Shown: piece by piece, positions 25,087 through 33,520 of the stretch
How positions within the stretch are numbered: position 1 is the stretch's first letter
Layout: each line of letters opens with the position of its first letter
Assembly: GCF_000425405.1 (NCBI RefSeq)
Contig: NZ_KE384364.1
Coordinates: 172,345 to 236,344, forward strand
From: Ferrimonas kyonanensis DSM 18153
GTDB taxonomy: Bacteria > Pseudomonadota > Gammaproteobacteria > Enterobacterales > Shewanellaceae
DNA: 64,000 nucleotides
Reading direction: 5' to 3'
Position numbers and translations under genes: made by a program
The notes under the pieces: generated by a model
Seen by the model: only the letters and a program-made list of their open reading frames with translations
Told to the model about the DNA's origin: nothing
The model's database searches: none

Positions 25087-25914
25087 TCACAATGCCGGCG
25101 GCCGCTCCGGCAATTGCTGAACATGCAGATCCATCTGCGGAAAGGGGATGCCGATGCCGGCGTCATCCAGCGCCTGCTTGATGTTGGCCATCAACTGGAA
25201 ATAAGCGTCCCAGTAGTCTTCGCTCTTCACCCAGGGACGAACCACAAAGTTGACACTGGAATCCGCCAACTCAGACACCTCCACTCGATAGGCAGGGTCC
25301 TTGAGCACGTAGTCACTGGCTTCCACCACCTGACTCAGCACCTCTCGAGTCTGACGCAGGTCGGCGTCATAGGCCACCCCAATCACCAGGTCGATGCGGC
25401 GAGTGTCCTTGGCGCTGTAGTTGACGATGACCCCGTTAATCACCGCGGCGTTGGGAGCAATGATCTTCTTGTTGTCCGGAGTAATCAGAGTGGTGGAGAA
25501 GATGGAGATCTCCTCAACCACACCGGCAGCGCCAGCAGCCTCGACGTAATCGCCCGCCCGGCAGGGGCGGAACACCACCAGCAGTACTCCGGCGGCAAAG
25601 TTGGACAACGACCCCTGCAATGCCAGACCGACCGCCAGGCCGGCGGCACCCAATACCGCCACCAGCGACGCGGTCTGCACCCCGAGCTGCGCCAACGCGG
25701 CGATGAAGGTGAAGGCCATGATAATGGTGGACACCAGCGCACCGACAAAGCCAACCGCAGTGGCTTCCACCTTGCGCCTTTCCATCATCTTGCGAACCAT
25801 CGAGGCCACTATTTTGCTGACCCAGCGACCCACCACCAGAATCAGCAGTGCTATCAGGATTCGCATCCCGTAGGCCATCGCCAGTGCCGGCAACTGCTCT
25901 AACCATTGTTCCAT
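25087..25914 (-). CDS. mscS: Small-conductance mechanosensitive channel MscS
   Basis: Inner-membrane channel that opens under membrane tension to release solutes on hypo-osmotic shock. The 275-residue protein has the three-helix MscS core; the pore helix TM3 shows the Gly/Ala packing pattern VLGAAGLAVGLALQGSLSNFAAGV, followed by the β-domain (RAGDYVEAAGAAGVVEEISIFSTTL and PNAAVING). Length matches E. coli MscS (286). Five bases separate its start from the stop of the upstream OmpA-like gene, so they are likely co-transcribed. Confidence 0.95.
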   Translation of the reverse strand: MEQWLEQLPALAMAYGMRILIALLILVVGRWVSKIVASMVRKMMERRKVEATAVGFVGALVSTIIMAFTFIAALAQLGVQTASLVAVLGAAGLAVGLALQGSLSNFAAGVLLVVFRPCRAGDYVEAAGAAGVVEEISIFSTTLITPDNKKIIAPNAAVINGVIVNYSAKDTRRIDLVIGVAYDADLRQTREVLSQVVEASDYVLKDPAYRVEVSELADSSVNFVVRPWVKSEDYWDAYFQLMANIKQALDDAGIGIPFPQMDLHVQQLPERPPAL

Positions 25915-25918
25915 ATCA

Positions 25919-26437
25919 TCACTCTCCTTTGACTAATTGCAGCCGAATTGGCCGTGCCACCACTTCCACGCGGCGGTTCTCGGCCAAACCGGATTCGGTT
26001 TCCAATTGGGATACGGGGTCGGTCTCCCCCAGGGCATGAAGGGTCAGGCGGCGGCGACTGATGCTGTAACGCAGGGCCAGCACATTGGCCACCTCGTCGG
26101 CGCGGGCCTGGGACAGCGCCAGGTTAACCTCGCCACTGCCACGCTCATCGGCGTGGCCCTTGATCAGCAACTCATGGCCTTGCCACTTAGCCAGCCAGGG
26201 CTCCAGCTTTTGCAGCTGAGCGTCCGACAGACGTGCGGACTGGCTGTCGAACAACAGCACCAGGATTCGATCGGCAGACACGGCGTCGGAGGGGCAGCCA
26301 TTGCCGCTGCCCAGAGTCGCAGGCTCACGCGGACAGGCATCCTTACCATCCGGGATGCCATCTTCGTCTCTGTCCGCCGCCCAGGCTCCGGCACTCAATA
26401 CGAGGCCAAAACACAAGTATTTGAAATTGATTGTCAT
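25919..26437 (-). CDS. OmpA-family peptidoglycan-binding protein
   Basis: ATG 26437 is preceded by GGAGGAAAAG and starts a signal peptide ending near AGAWA. The 172-residue product has a short calcium-binding thrombospondin-3-like repeat (DRDEDGIPDGKDACP) and then an OmpA C-terminal domain with LLIKGHADERGSGEVNLALSQ and the RRVEV ending, which bind diaminopimelate in peptidoglycan. An upstream in-frame ATG (26536) would hide the signal peptide and is rejected. First gene of an operon with mscS. Confidence 0.88.
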   Translation of the reverse strand: MTINFKYLCFGLVLSAGAWAADRDEDGIPDGKDACPREPATLGSGNGCPSDAVSADRILVLLFDSQSARLSDAQLQKLEPWLAKWQGHELLIKGHADERGSGEVNLALSQARADEVANVLALRYSISRRRLTLHALGETDPVSQLETESGLAENRRVEVVARPIRLQLVKGE

Positions 26438-26489
26438 CTTTTCCTCCACGTCCCTGCAGAAAAGATAGCTCATGGTAACACTGTTTGGG

Positions 26490-27086
26490 TTAAAACAACC
26501 GCCTTTGAATGGGTTGGCCCTTGGGGTGGTAAGCACTGACCGAGATGGGATCCGCCAGTGGCGGCGGCATCTGCCCCTGCTGCAGCCAGTTGCGGGCGGC
26601 AGCGCCGCGAACCAACACCGGCATTCGATGGTGGTAGGCCTGCAAGGATTCGGTGGCAGCCTGAGTCACCAGCACCAGCGCCCCCTGTGGCCGAGTGGGG
26701 GTCACCGGCCACCACAGTCCGGCAAAACTGAACAGGGGTCGCCCGGTGGCAAAGCGATAGGGCTGCTTGCGGGCCCCTTCGGTTCGCCATTCATACCAAC
26801 CTGAAGCCGGTACCAGGCAACGACGGTGGGCGTAGGCCTCTTTGAACAGCGGCTTCTGTGCCAGAGTTTCACTGCGAGCATTGATCACCGGTCGCGACAA
26901 CGACGGGTGAGACAGGCCCCACTGCAGTTGCCGCAACTGCAGCCGGTCCTGGTCCAGAGTCACGCCTGCCAGCAACTGAGAGGGGCGAATGTCGTCGCGC
27001 GCATCCAGTTGGAAGCTCAGACCATCCATCCCCAACTGTTCGCGGCTGTCAAAGCCGGTGGCCTGACTGAAAAAGCGGCCACACAT
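26490..27086 (-). CDS. SRAP domain protein (YedK/HMCES family)
   Basis: SRAP proteins form a covalent thiazolidine crosslink to abasic sites in single-stranded DNA. The start must be at 27086 because the catalytic Cys has to be residue 2 after Met removal (MCGRFF). Other active-site features are visible: INARSETL (Asn), GWYEW (Glu) and HHRMPV (His). About 198 residues. Four bases separate it from the DUF924 gene upstream, so the two are likely one transcript. Confidence 0.92.
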   Translation of the reverse strand: MCGRFFSQATGFDSREQLGMDGLSFQLDARDDIRPSQLLAGVTLDQDRLQLRQLQWGLSHPSLSRPVINARSETLAQKPLFKEAYAHRRCLVPASGWYEWRTEGARKQPYRFATGRPLFSFAGLWWPVTPTRPQGALVLVTQAATESLQAYHHRMPVLVRGAAARNWLQQGQMPPPLADPISVSAYHPKGQPIQRRLF

Positions 27087-27090
27087 GAGG

Positions 27091-27696
27091 TTACTGACCG
27101 AACCTGGGGCCACCATCGGCCAGGTACAGAGATTCAGCGGCGGTGTTTTGCCGCTTCAGCACCCGGTTTCGATGGGGAAAGCGGCCAAAGCGTTCGATGA
27201 TGTCCCGATGCAATTGCTGAAACTTCAGGGTGCCCTGAGCTTCCTGCAGCGCCACTCCCTCGAGCCCTTCACACATCGCCGTCAGCAGGGCTACGCCATC
27301 GGTTTGGTCCTGCAACGACTCGGAGTGTTGCAATGGCATATAGAAGAACTGTTTCTCGGACAACGCCAGGGCGCGATCCTGCCCGGCCTCGATTCCGCTT
27401 TTACACAGAGCCAACGCCATCTCGTCTCCGGCAAAGGCCAGTGACGAGCCGCGGTACAGGTTTCGGCTGAACTGATCCAGCAGGATGATCAACGCCAGCC
27501 GTCCTCGGGGCTCCTCGGCCCAATGGTCCAGTTCGCCCTGCAGGGCCCGAGCATGCAGATCGCCGAAATGGGTGCGAATCTCTTCGTCAATCACCTCGCC
27601 GGCACCAAACCAAAGCTTGCCTTTCGGCTGCTTCGGCAACCCCGCTTCCAACTCCCCAAACCAAAAAAACAGCACCTGACTGATCTCAGGATTCAT
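27091..27696 (-). CDS. DUF924 family protein
   Basis: A 201-residue all-helical protein of the DUF924 family, identified by the N-terminal VLFFWFGEL, LALIILLDQFSRNLYRG and the C-terminal ERFGRFPHRN motifs. Members adopt a TPR-like fold and have no established biochemical function. It starts the DUF924-SRAP operon. Confidence 0.88.
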   Translation of the reverse strand: MNPEISQVLFFWFGELEAGLPKQPKGKLWFGAGEVIDEEIRTHFGDLHARALQGELDHWAEEPRGRLALIILLDQFSRNLYRGSSLAFAGDEMALALCKSGIEAGQDRALALSEKQFFYMPLQHSESLQDQTDGVALLTAMCEGLEGVALQEAQGTLKFQQLHRDIIERFGRFPHRNRVLKRQNTAAESLYLADGGPRFGQ

Positions 27697-27742
27697 GCGG
27701 CCTCCTTTGTTTGCCGTTCAATACTGCCTACTTTTAAAGCAA

Positions 27743-27770
27743 AAAACGGGCCGATTATCGCGGCCCGTTT
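27743..27770. terminator. Terminator between the DUF4136 and DUF924 genes
   Basis: Ten-base arms AAACGGGCCG/CGGCCCGTTT (27744-27753, 27761-27770) with a seven-base loop. It ends the minus-strand lipoprotein gene. Confidence 0.88.
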
Positions 27771-27776
27771 TCGGAG

Positions 27777-28346
27777 TTACTTGTCTTTGCCCGGTGGGTA
27801 GCCTTCGAGGATCGCCATCACCACTTTGTTGACCTGCTCGGTACGTTTTTCCGGAGTCAGGTTCTTTTTCACCGTATCGGTACCACTGCCACGCCACAGC
27901 AACTGCTTACTCTTGGCGTCGATGATGTCGACGATCAGAGTGCCCTCTTTGTACTCCCGTACCCGAGTATCCGCCTGAACGCCGGTGCCCCAGTAAGAGC
28001 CGCGACCGTGGTAGTAAGGGTAATAGCCGAAGTTGGTGTAGAAGGTATCCACATCGATCTTCTTCTCCACCTGGGTCAGGTAGTTCACCAGCACCTGGGC
28101 ATCACTGACCGCCACCTGCTGCAACCCAACACCACTCAGTTGATCCGCCAACGCCTTGCGAATGCGGCGGTCATTCAGGCCGTCCATCTGGTACTTAGCC
28201 GCACCGGTATCGGCACTGGCTTCCACCCAGGCCCAGCGGGTGTAATCGGCAAAATTCACCTGCTCATCGTAATCGTACTCTGTACTGACCGAGCTACAGC
28301 CCGCCAGAACCACGACCGCCAGCATCGCACTCAGTTTTTTCAGCAT
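27777..28346 (-). CDS. DUF4136 lipoprotein
   Basis: A 189-residue lipoprotein with lipobox LAGC (MLKKLSAMLAVVVLAGCSS). The mature region follows the DUF4136 pattern: FADYTRWAW near its start, AKYQMDGLNDRRIRKALADQL, a Tyr/Gly-rich loop and a final LIVDIIDAKSKQLLWRG. Function unknown; the family is found in the envelope of many Gammaproteobacteria. Transcribed divergently from the SYLF gene. Confidence 0.88.
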   Translation of the reverse strand: MLKKLSAMLAVVVLAGCSSVSTEYDYDEQVNFADYTRWAWVEASADTGAAKYQMDGLNDRRIRKALADQLSGVGLQQVAVSDAQVLVNYLTQVEKKIDVDTFYTNFGYYPYYHGRGSYWGTGVQADTRVREYKEGTLIVDIIDAKSKQLLWRGSGTDTVKKNLTPEKRTEQVNKVVMAILEGYPPGKDK

Positions 28347-28449
28347 ACAGGGCTCCGTTTCATTACTGTCCTATGTAACAGACCTTAACACACTCAATCC
28401 AGTTCCCTAAACCCGTCTCATTCAGCGGCAAGTTCAGGTTCAGCTTATT

Positions 28450-28473
28450 GCAACTACACTAAGCTGTAGTTGC
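28450..28473. promoter_or_regulatory. Inverted repeat upstream of the SYLF gene
   Basis: Perfect nine-base arms GCAACTACA (28450-28458) and TGTAGTTGC (28465-28473) with a six-base centre, 88 bases before the SYLF start codon. Could be an operator or an mRNA hairpin. Confidence 0.4.
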
Positions 28474-28560
28474 TGATACGGCCACAGCAACGATGCCGCC
28501 AAACGGCGCCATTCAGTATGAATTCGATTAGTAATCAACACCATCGTTGGAGAGCCCACC

Positions 28561-29100
28561 ATGACCCGACTCCTGATCTGGCTGACCGCCAGCCTGACTC
28601 TGATCTTCAGCCTGGGCGCCAGCGCCGCCTCCAAGACCGAAATTGACGCCAAGGTCGCCGGCGCCTTGCAACAGCTGTACGCCGACTCACCGGCCGCCAA
28701 GGAGCTGGCCGGCAAAGCCCATGGCATTCTGGTGATGCCAGAGGTATTAAAGGCGGGGTTTGGCATCGGTGGCGAGTATGGGGAAGGGGCGCTGCTGATC
28801 AACGGCAGCACCCACAGTTACTACTCCACCGCTGCCGCATCATTTGGGCTGCAGATTGGCGCCCAGATTAAGAGTCAGGTGGTGATGTTCATGACCGCCG
28901 ATGCCCTGGCCGGCTTTCAGGACAGCAGCGGCTGGAAGGCCGGTGTCGATGGCAGCGTCGCCCTGGCCACCTTAGGAGCCGGGGGCACCTTTGACAGCAA
29001 CACCCTGCGCCAACCGATTATCGGTTTCATCTTTTCCAACAAGGGCCTGATGTACAACCTGACCTTTGAGGGGGCCAAGTTTACCCGGATTGAACGCTAG
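28561..29100 (+). CDS. SYLF-domain (YSC84-like) lipid-binding secreted protein
   Basis: A 179-residue protein with signal peptide (MTRLLIWLTASLTLIFSLGASA). The mature part has the SYLF landmarks AKELAGKAHGILVMPEVLKAGFGIGGEYGEGAL, SFGLQIGAQIKSQVVMFM and GWKAGVDGSVALATLGAGG, domains that bind phosphoinositides in eukaryotes and of unknown ligand in bacteria. Likely periplasmic. Its TAG and the stop of the convergent Spo0M-like gene share the palindrome CTAG (29097-29100). Confidence 0.87.
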   Translation: MTRLLIWLTASLTLIFSLGASAASKTEIDAKVAGALQQLYADSPAAKELAGKAHGILVMPEVLKAGFGIGGEYGEGALLINGSTHSYYSTAAASFGLQIGAQIKSQVVMFMTADALAGFQDSSGWKAGVDGSVALATLGAGGTFDSNTLRQPIIGFIFSNKGLMYNLTFEGAKFTRIER

Positions 29101-29858
29101 TCCAGCAGTAACTGGTTCAGGTGCCTCGGCAGGTTCGCCACCAGCTCCGGCGTCAACAACAGCCGCTCCCGATCACCGCTCTCCGCCAGAATCCGGCTGA
29201 CGGCGGCGGCCATTCCCCGGCCGGTGCGAGTCACCTCCGCGTGCAGGTAAACGCCATCGCTGGCCGGCACCAGGGCCAGCTCCATCTCCTCGATGCGACC
29301 GCTGAACTCGCCGCTGATAGGACGGTAATGAAGCATCTGCAGGTACGGAGCCGAAACCCGGGCCATGGAGGAGACCGCTTCGGTATGAACCAGCGTTTGC
29401 TCAAACCCCAGTTGTTCCACCTTATGCAGTAACTCTGCCGCCAGCGGCTGCGGCACCACCTGCAGGTAATCCCGATCTTTCGGGTCCACCGCCTGTCGAA
29501 TATCCAGCCCGGTGGCCAACCACACCTTGGTCTTTCCCTGAGTCAGCGGAGTGAACTCCGGCAGCACAAACTCAATGGGCAACTCCCACTCTTCACCCGC
29601 CGCCACCTTATAGGCATCCGCCAGTTGAAAGTGAGCCAGTTCCACCTCCAGGGTTTGAGCCTGTCCCTCCTCCACCTGCTCATAACTGCAATGCAGAGAA
29701 AAATAGACACCGTGGATTCGTTGACCGACGTTTCCGGCCTTGATTCGAACCCGGGCGGACACGGTTTCGCCAGGAAAATACTGCGCTTTTTGCAGCAAGG
29801 TATCCACCTCGCAAGAGCCCATTCCAATGGCAGAGAGCAAACGATTGAACAACGACAT
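29097..29858 (-). CDS. Spo0M family (arrestin-like) protein
   Basis: A 253-residue protein of the SpoOM family, recognised by the start (LFNRLLSAIGMGSCEVDTLL), YFPGETVSARVRI and GVYFSLHCSYE. The fold is arrestin-like. In Bacillus it regulates sporulation; in non-sporulating Gammaproteobacteria its role is unknown. Divergent from yciH with 71 bases between them. Confidence 0.88.
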   Translation of the reverse strand: MSLFNRLLSAIGMGSCEVDTLLQKAQYFPGETVSARVRIKAGNVGQRIHGVYFSLHCSYEQVEEGQAQTLEVELAHFQLADAYKVAAGEEWELPIEFVLPEFTPLTQGKTKVWLATGLDIRQAVDPKDRDYLQVVPQPLAAELLHKVEQLGFEQTLVHTEAVSSMARVSAPYLQMLHYRPISGEFSGRIEEMELALVPASDGVYLHAEVTRTGRGMAAAVSRILAESGDRERLLLTPELVANLPRHLNQLLLD

Positions 29859-29929
29859 GGGCGAGGTTTTTCCTTTTTTAGCAATGAATTTGTTAAACTG
29901 GCAGACCCGTAGCTGATAAGCCGCAAGAT

Positions 29930-30259
29930 ATGATCTCTAATCAAGACTCGCAACTGGTATATAGCACCGACATCGGCCGCATCGACCAGGAACAAACCAA
30001 AACCGCCCCACCCGCCGGCGATGGCTGGGTGCGCATTCACCTGGATCGCAAAGGCCGCAAGGGCAAAGGAATGATGATCGTAAAGGGACTAGGCTTAGAG
30101 GATAAAAAACTCAAGAAGCTGGCCGCGACTCTGAAGAAAAAGCTGGGTGTCGGCGGCGCCGTCAAGGAGTTCGATATCGAGATTCAGGGTGATAAACGGG
30201 AACAGTTGAAGCAGCTGCTGGAACAGCAGGGTTTCAAGGTCAAACTGGCCGGAGGTTAA
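29930..30259 (+). CDS. yciH: SUI1/eIF1 family translation factor YciH
   Basis: A 109-residue SUI1-domain protein: VRIHLDRKGRKGKGMMIVKGL, LKKLAATLKKKLGVGGAVK and IEIQGDKREQLKQLLEQQGF are the eIF1 signature. In E. coli YciH influences initiation fidelity and is linked to stress translation control. ATG at 29930. It stands ten bases upstream of the yqgE-like gene, probably in one operon with it and ruvX. Confidence 0.93.
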   Translation: MISNQDSQLVYSTDIGRIDQEQTKTAPPAGDGWVRIHLDRKGRKGKGMMIVKGLGLEDKKLKKLAATLKKKLGVGGAVKEFDIEIQGDKREQLKQLLEQQGFKVKLAGG

Positions 30260-30269
30260 GGAGCAGTCC

Positions 30270-30833
30270 ATGAACAGTCTGAAAAACCACCTGTTGATCG
30301 CCATGCCTTCGCTGCAGGACAAGTATTTTAAGCGCTCGGTCACCTACCTGTGTGAGCACGATGAAGAGGGCGCCATGGGATTGATCATCAATCAGCCCAT
30401 CGGCCTGGATCTGGATGACCTGCTGAAAAAGATGAAGCTGCAACAGGACGATTTCGTGTTGCCCACCAACCTGGCCAATCAGGTGCTGTTGGGGGGACCG
30501 GTCACCCCGGATCGAGGCTTTGTGCTTCACAGTGGCCCCACCCAATATGCCAACAGCCGCCGCATCAACGACCAGCTGACCGTTACCTGCTCCAAGGACG
30601 TCCTCGACAGCTTTGGCAGCGACCAGGCCCCCGAGCAATACCTGGTGGCGCTGGGCTACGCTGGCTGGGAAGCGGGCCAGCTGGAACAGGAGATTCAGCA
30701 AGGTTCGTGGCTGACCATTCCGGCGGAACCCGAATTGCTGTTTGAGGTGCCCCATAAGCAGCGCTGGGAGACCGCCACCAAGCGGCTGGGCATCGACATC
30801 TGGCAGCTGTCCGGGGAGATTGGCCACGCATGA
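30270..30833 (+). CDS. YqgE/AlgH family protein (UPF0301)
   Basis: A 187-residue protein with the family motifs [30 protein letters not shown] and [16 protein letters not shown]. Often called AlgH in Pseudomonas; biochemical role undefined. Conserved partner of ruvX (yqgF), whose ATG overlaps its stop by four bases (ATGA). Confidence 0.93.
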   Translation: MNSLKNHLLIAMPSLQDKYFKRSVTYLCEHDEEGAMGLIINQPIGLDLDDLLKKMKLQQDDFVLPTNLANQVLLGGPVTPDRGFVLHSGPTQYANSRRINDQLTVTCSKDVLDSFGSDQAPEQYLVALGYAGWEAGQLEQEIQQGSWLTIPAEPELLFEVPHKQRWETATKRLGIDIWQLSGEIGHA

Positions 30834-31249
30834 ATCAGACCATCCTCGGCTTCGATTTCGGCACCAAGGCCATCGGCCTGGCCATTGGCCAGAGCATTAC
30901 CGGTACCGCCCAACCTCTGTGCGGCATCAAGGCCAACGACGGCATTCCCAACTGGGATGAGATCGGCAAGATCATCAAGGAGTGGCAACCACAGCTGATC
31001 GTGGTCGGCCTGCCGCTGAACATGGACGGCTCCGAGCAGGAGATGACCCTGAGGGCGCGCAAGTTTGCCAACCGCCTCCATGGCCGCTTCGGCATCGAAG
31101 TAGTGACTCAGGATGAACGCCTGACCACCACCGACGCCAAGGCGCACCTGTTTGAGCGTCGTGGCTTTAAAGGGCTGAAAAAAGACAGCATCGATGCCAC
31201 CTCGGCGGCGCTGATCGTCGAAGACTATTTCGAGTCTCAGTACCAGTAA
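30830..31249 (+). CDS. ruvX: RuvX/YqgF, pre-16S rRNA nuclease family
   Basis: A 139-residue RNase H-fold nuclease that trims the 5' end of 16S rRNA; older annotation is putative Holliday junction resolvase. Motifs: [17 protein letters not shown] with the first catalytic Asp, [17 protein letters not shown], and the late [18 protein letters not shown] start overlaps the upstream stop. The operon ends in a shared terminator with thrC. Confidence 0.95.
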   Translation: MNQTILGFDFGTKAIGLAIGQSITGTAQPLCGIKANDGIPNWDEIGKIIKEWQPQLIVVGLPLNMDGSEQEMTLRARKFANRLHGRFGIEVVTQDERLTTTDAKAHLFERRGFKGLKKDSIDATSAALIVEDYFESQYQ

Positions 31250-31260
31250 CCGTCAACAGC

Positions 31261-31282
31261 AAAGGGGCCAAATGGCCCCTTT
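31261..31282. terminator. Bidirectional terminator between ruvX and thrC
   Basis: Arms AAAGGGGCCA and TGGCCCCTTT around AA, with T on the plus-strand side and A on the other. Confidence 0.88.
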
Positions 31283-31301
31283 TCACATCTTAGCCTCAAC
31301 C

Positions 31302-32582
31302 TTACTCGGGCTTGAGCAGATAGCTCCGTAGTTGACCATAGTCTGCCTCCATGGCATCACTCAGCAGCGGCTTCACCGCCGCCTCGGCCAGGGCCTGAGG
31401 CAACGGCAGCTCCAGACCCAGCAACTCGTCCACCGACTCTTTGAACTTGGCCGGATGGGCGGTGCCAAGGAACACGCCCACCTCGTCCCCCTTCAGCGAG
31501 CAAGACAACGCCCGGCTGGCGATGGCCGCGTGGGGCTCAGACAGATAACCCTGCTGATGCAGCGCCTGCAGCTGCAGTTCACACTCGCGCTCGGACACCG
31601 CCGCCCCCTCGATGGTCGCCAGCGGCCAGCTATTGGCGCGGCACAGCGCTTCGACCCGGGGCCAGTTATTGGGTGCCGATACGTCCATGGCGTTGGAGCG
31701 GGTAGCCACGGTGGGGTTCACCTGCCAGTGGCCGGAGCACAGATAGCGAGGCACGGTGTCGTTGCTGTTGGTGGCGGCGATAAAGCGCTTCACCGGCAAG
31801 CCCATGGACTTGGCCAGCAGACCGGCGGTGAGGTTGCCGAAGTTGCCACTGGGCACTGCCACTACCGCCTGGCGTCGTTTGGCGGCGGGCAACTGGGCGA
31901 TGGCCTCGAAGTAGTAACAGATCTGCGCCAGCAACCGAGCGATGTTGATGGAGTTGGCGGAGTTCAGACCGATGGCCTGCTTGAGTTGTTCGTCCTCAAA
32001 CGCCTGCTTCACCAACGCCTGACAATCATCGAAGCTGCCCTGCACCGCCACGGTACGAATGTTGCCACCCAGGGTACAGAACATCTTCTCCTGCAGCGGG
32101 CTGATGCGCCCCTGAGGATAGAGAATCACCACGTCGATGTTGTCCAGGCCGAAGAAGGCATCGGCCACCGCCGCGCCGGTGTCACCGGAGGTGGCGGTTA
32201 AGATGGTCAGTTTCTCATCACCGGCCAGCTGCGACAGCGCCCGGGCCAGGAAACGGGCCCCAAAATCCTTAAACGCCAGGGTCGGACCATGGTACAGCTC
32301 CAGGCAATACTGGTGGTCGCTGGCGGCCACCAGGGGGCAAGCAAAGGTAAAGGCGTCCCGCACCAGCGACTCGACATTCTCCTGGCCCAGTTCGTCCGCC
32401 AGCCAGGCGCTGAGAATGGCGACGCTGCGGTCGACAAAATCCATCTCCAGCACGGCGTCAATGTCATCAAACGCAGGCAACTGAGACGGGAAAAACAGCC
32501 CCCGGTCACGACCCAGCCCCTGGCGCACGGCCTGGGAAAAGCTGACCTTCTGCTGCGGGTGTTTCAGGTTATACAGTTCCAT
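31302..32582 (-). CDS. thrC: Threonine synthase
   Basis: PLP-dependent enzyme converting O-phosphohomoserine to threonine. The usual start MELYNLKHPQQ is at 32582; the longer frame to 32651 would run into thrB. The 426-residue protein carries the PLP lysine in HGPTLAFKDFGAR, the phosphate-binding loop TATSGDTGAAV and VPSGNFGN. Last gene of thrABC, one base from thrB. Confidence 0.97.
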   Translation of the reverse strand: MELYNLKHPQQKVSFSQAVRQGLGRDRGLFFPSQLPAFDDIDAVLEMDFVDRSVAILSAWLADELGQENVESLVRDAFTFACPLVAASDHQYCLELYHGPTLAFKDFGARFLARALSQLAGDEKLTILTATSGDTGAAVADAFFGLDNIDVVILYPQGRISPLQEKMFCTLGGNIRTVAVQGSFDDCQALVKQAFEDEQLKQAIGLNSANSINIARLLAQICYYFEAIAQLPAAKRRQAVVAVPSGNFGNLTAGLLAKSMGLPVKRFIAATNSNDTVPRYLCSGHWQVNPTVATRSNAMDVSAPNNWPRVEALCRANSWPLATIEGAAVSERECELQLQALHQQGYLSEPHAAIASRALSCSLKGDEVGVFLGTAHPAKFKESVDELLGLELPLPQALAEAAVKPLLSDAMEADYGQLRSYLLKPE

Positions 32583-32583
32583 T

Positions 32584-33519
32584 TCAATTCTCGCTTGTGT
32601 AGATGACGCCATCGGATGCCAATCGGCACACATGGGCAAAACCCCGGGCATTGGCCAGGTAGCAGTGATTCAGGTAGTGGTGTGCCCGTTCGGCACTGTG
32701 GCGGTCGCGGCACACCGCGAACAGGGTCGGGCCGGAGCCGGAGATGCCCACCGCCTCGGCGCCCAGATCCGCCAGCGCCGCCTTAGCCGCCAGAAACCCG
32801 GGAATGTGTGGCGCCCGGTAGGGCTCAGCCAGTTCGTCCGTCAGCACCGACAGCGCCTGCTGCTCATCCTGCCGGTAACAGGCATCCACGAAGGCGGCCA
32901 GATTCTGGCCAAAGGCGATGCTGGTGGCCTTGTCGTACTGATCTGGCAGCAACGCCCGCATCTTGGCGGTCGACAGGCTGATGCCGGAGTAGGCCACCAC
33001 CCAATACCAGTTGCTGAATTCCGGCAGCTTGCGAGCGTAGTCCGCCACCATCAGCTGCAGCCCGCCCAGGTAGCTGGGTGCCACGTTGTCGTAGTGCACC
33101 GAGCCGGAGATCTTGCCTTCCAGTTGCCCCATCAGATGCAGCAGCGCCTTGGGCTCGAGGGCATCGTCGAAATAGCGATTGAGGGCGGCACAGGCCGCCA
33201 CCACCGAACTGGCACTGGAACCCAGCCCGCTGCCCACCGGCAGGTTCTTCTCCAGCGTCAGCTTCAGCGGCACCGGTGCCAGGCCACTGGCCTCGAAATA
33301 GGCGGCCATGGCCTGGTAGACGATGTTGTCCCGCTCATCGGCAGGCAAGACATCGGCGTAGGGGCCCCGACATTCCAGGCTGGCCTCCGCGGCCGCCTCG
33401 ACACTGACCCGATCCCCCAGCACGCTGCCGTCCACCGGCAACAGCGCTGCCCCAAGCAGGTCAAAGCCGACGCTGACATTGCCCATGGAAGCCGGCGCGT
33501 ATGCAGTGATTCTGGCCAT
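32584..33519 (-). CDS. thrB: Homoserine kinase
   Basis: GHMP-family kinase that phosphorylates homoserine with ATP. Start at ATG 33519 (MARITAYAPASMGN). The ATP loop LPVGSGLGSSASSVVA and the C-terminal GISGSGPTLFAV are clear. 311 residues, as usual. Lies one base after thrA's stop and one base before thrC, consistent with one mRNA. Confidence 0.97.
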   Translation of the reverse strand: MARITAYAPASMGNVSVGFDLLGAALLPVDGSVLGDRVSVEAAAEASLECRGPYADVLPADERDNIVYQAMAAYFEASGLAPVPLKLTLEKNLPVGSGLGSSASSVVAACAALNRYFDDALEPKALLHLMGQLEGKISGSVHYDNVAPSYLGGLQLMVADYARKLPEFSNWYWVVAYSGISLSTAKMRALLPDQYDKATSIAFGQNLAAFVDACYRQDEQQALSVLTDELAEPYRAPHIPGFLAAKAALADLGAEAVGISGSGPTLFAVCRDRHSAERAHHYLNHCYLANARGFAHVCRLASDGVIYTSEN

Positions 33520-33520
33520 A

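Noticed and set aside
26438-26536. Upstream extension of the OmpA-like protein
   Set aside because: It would bury the signal peptide; the internal ATG has a strong GGAGGAAAAG site.
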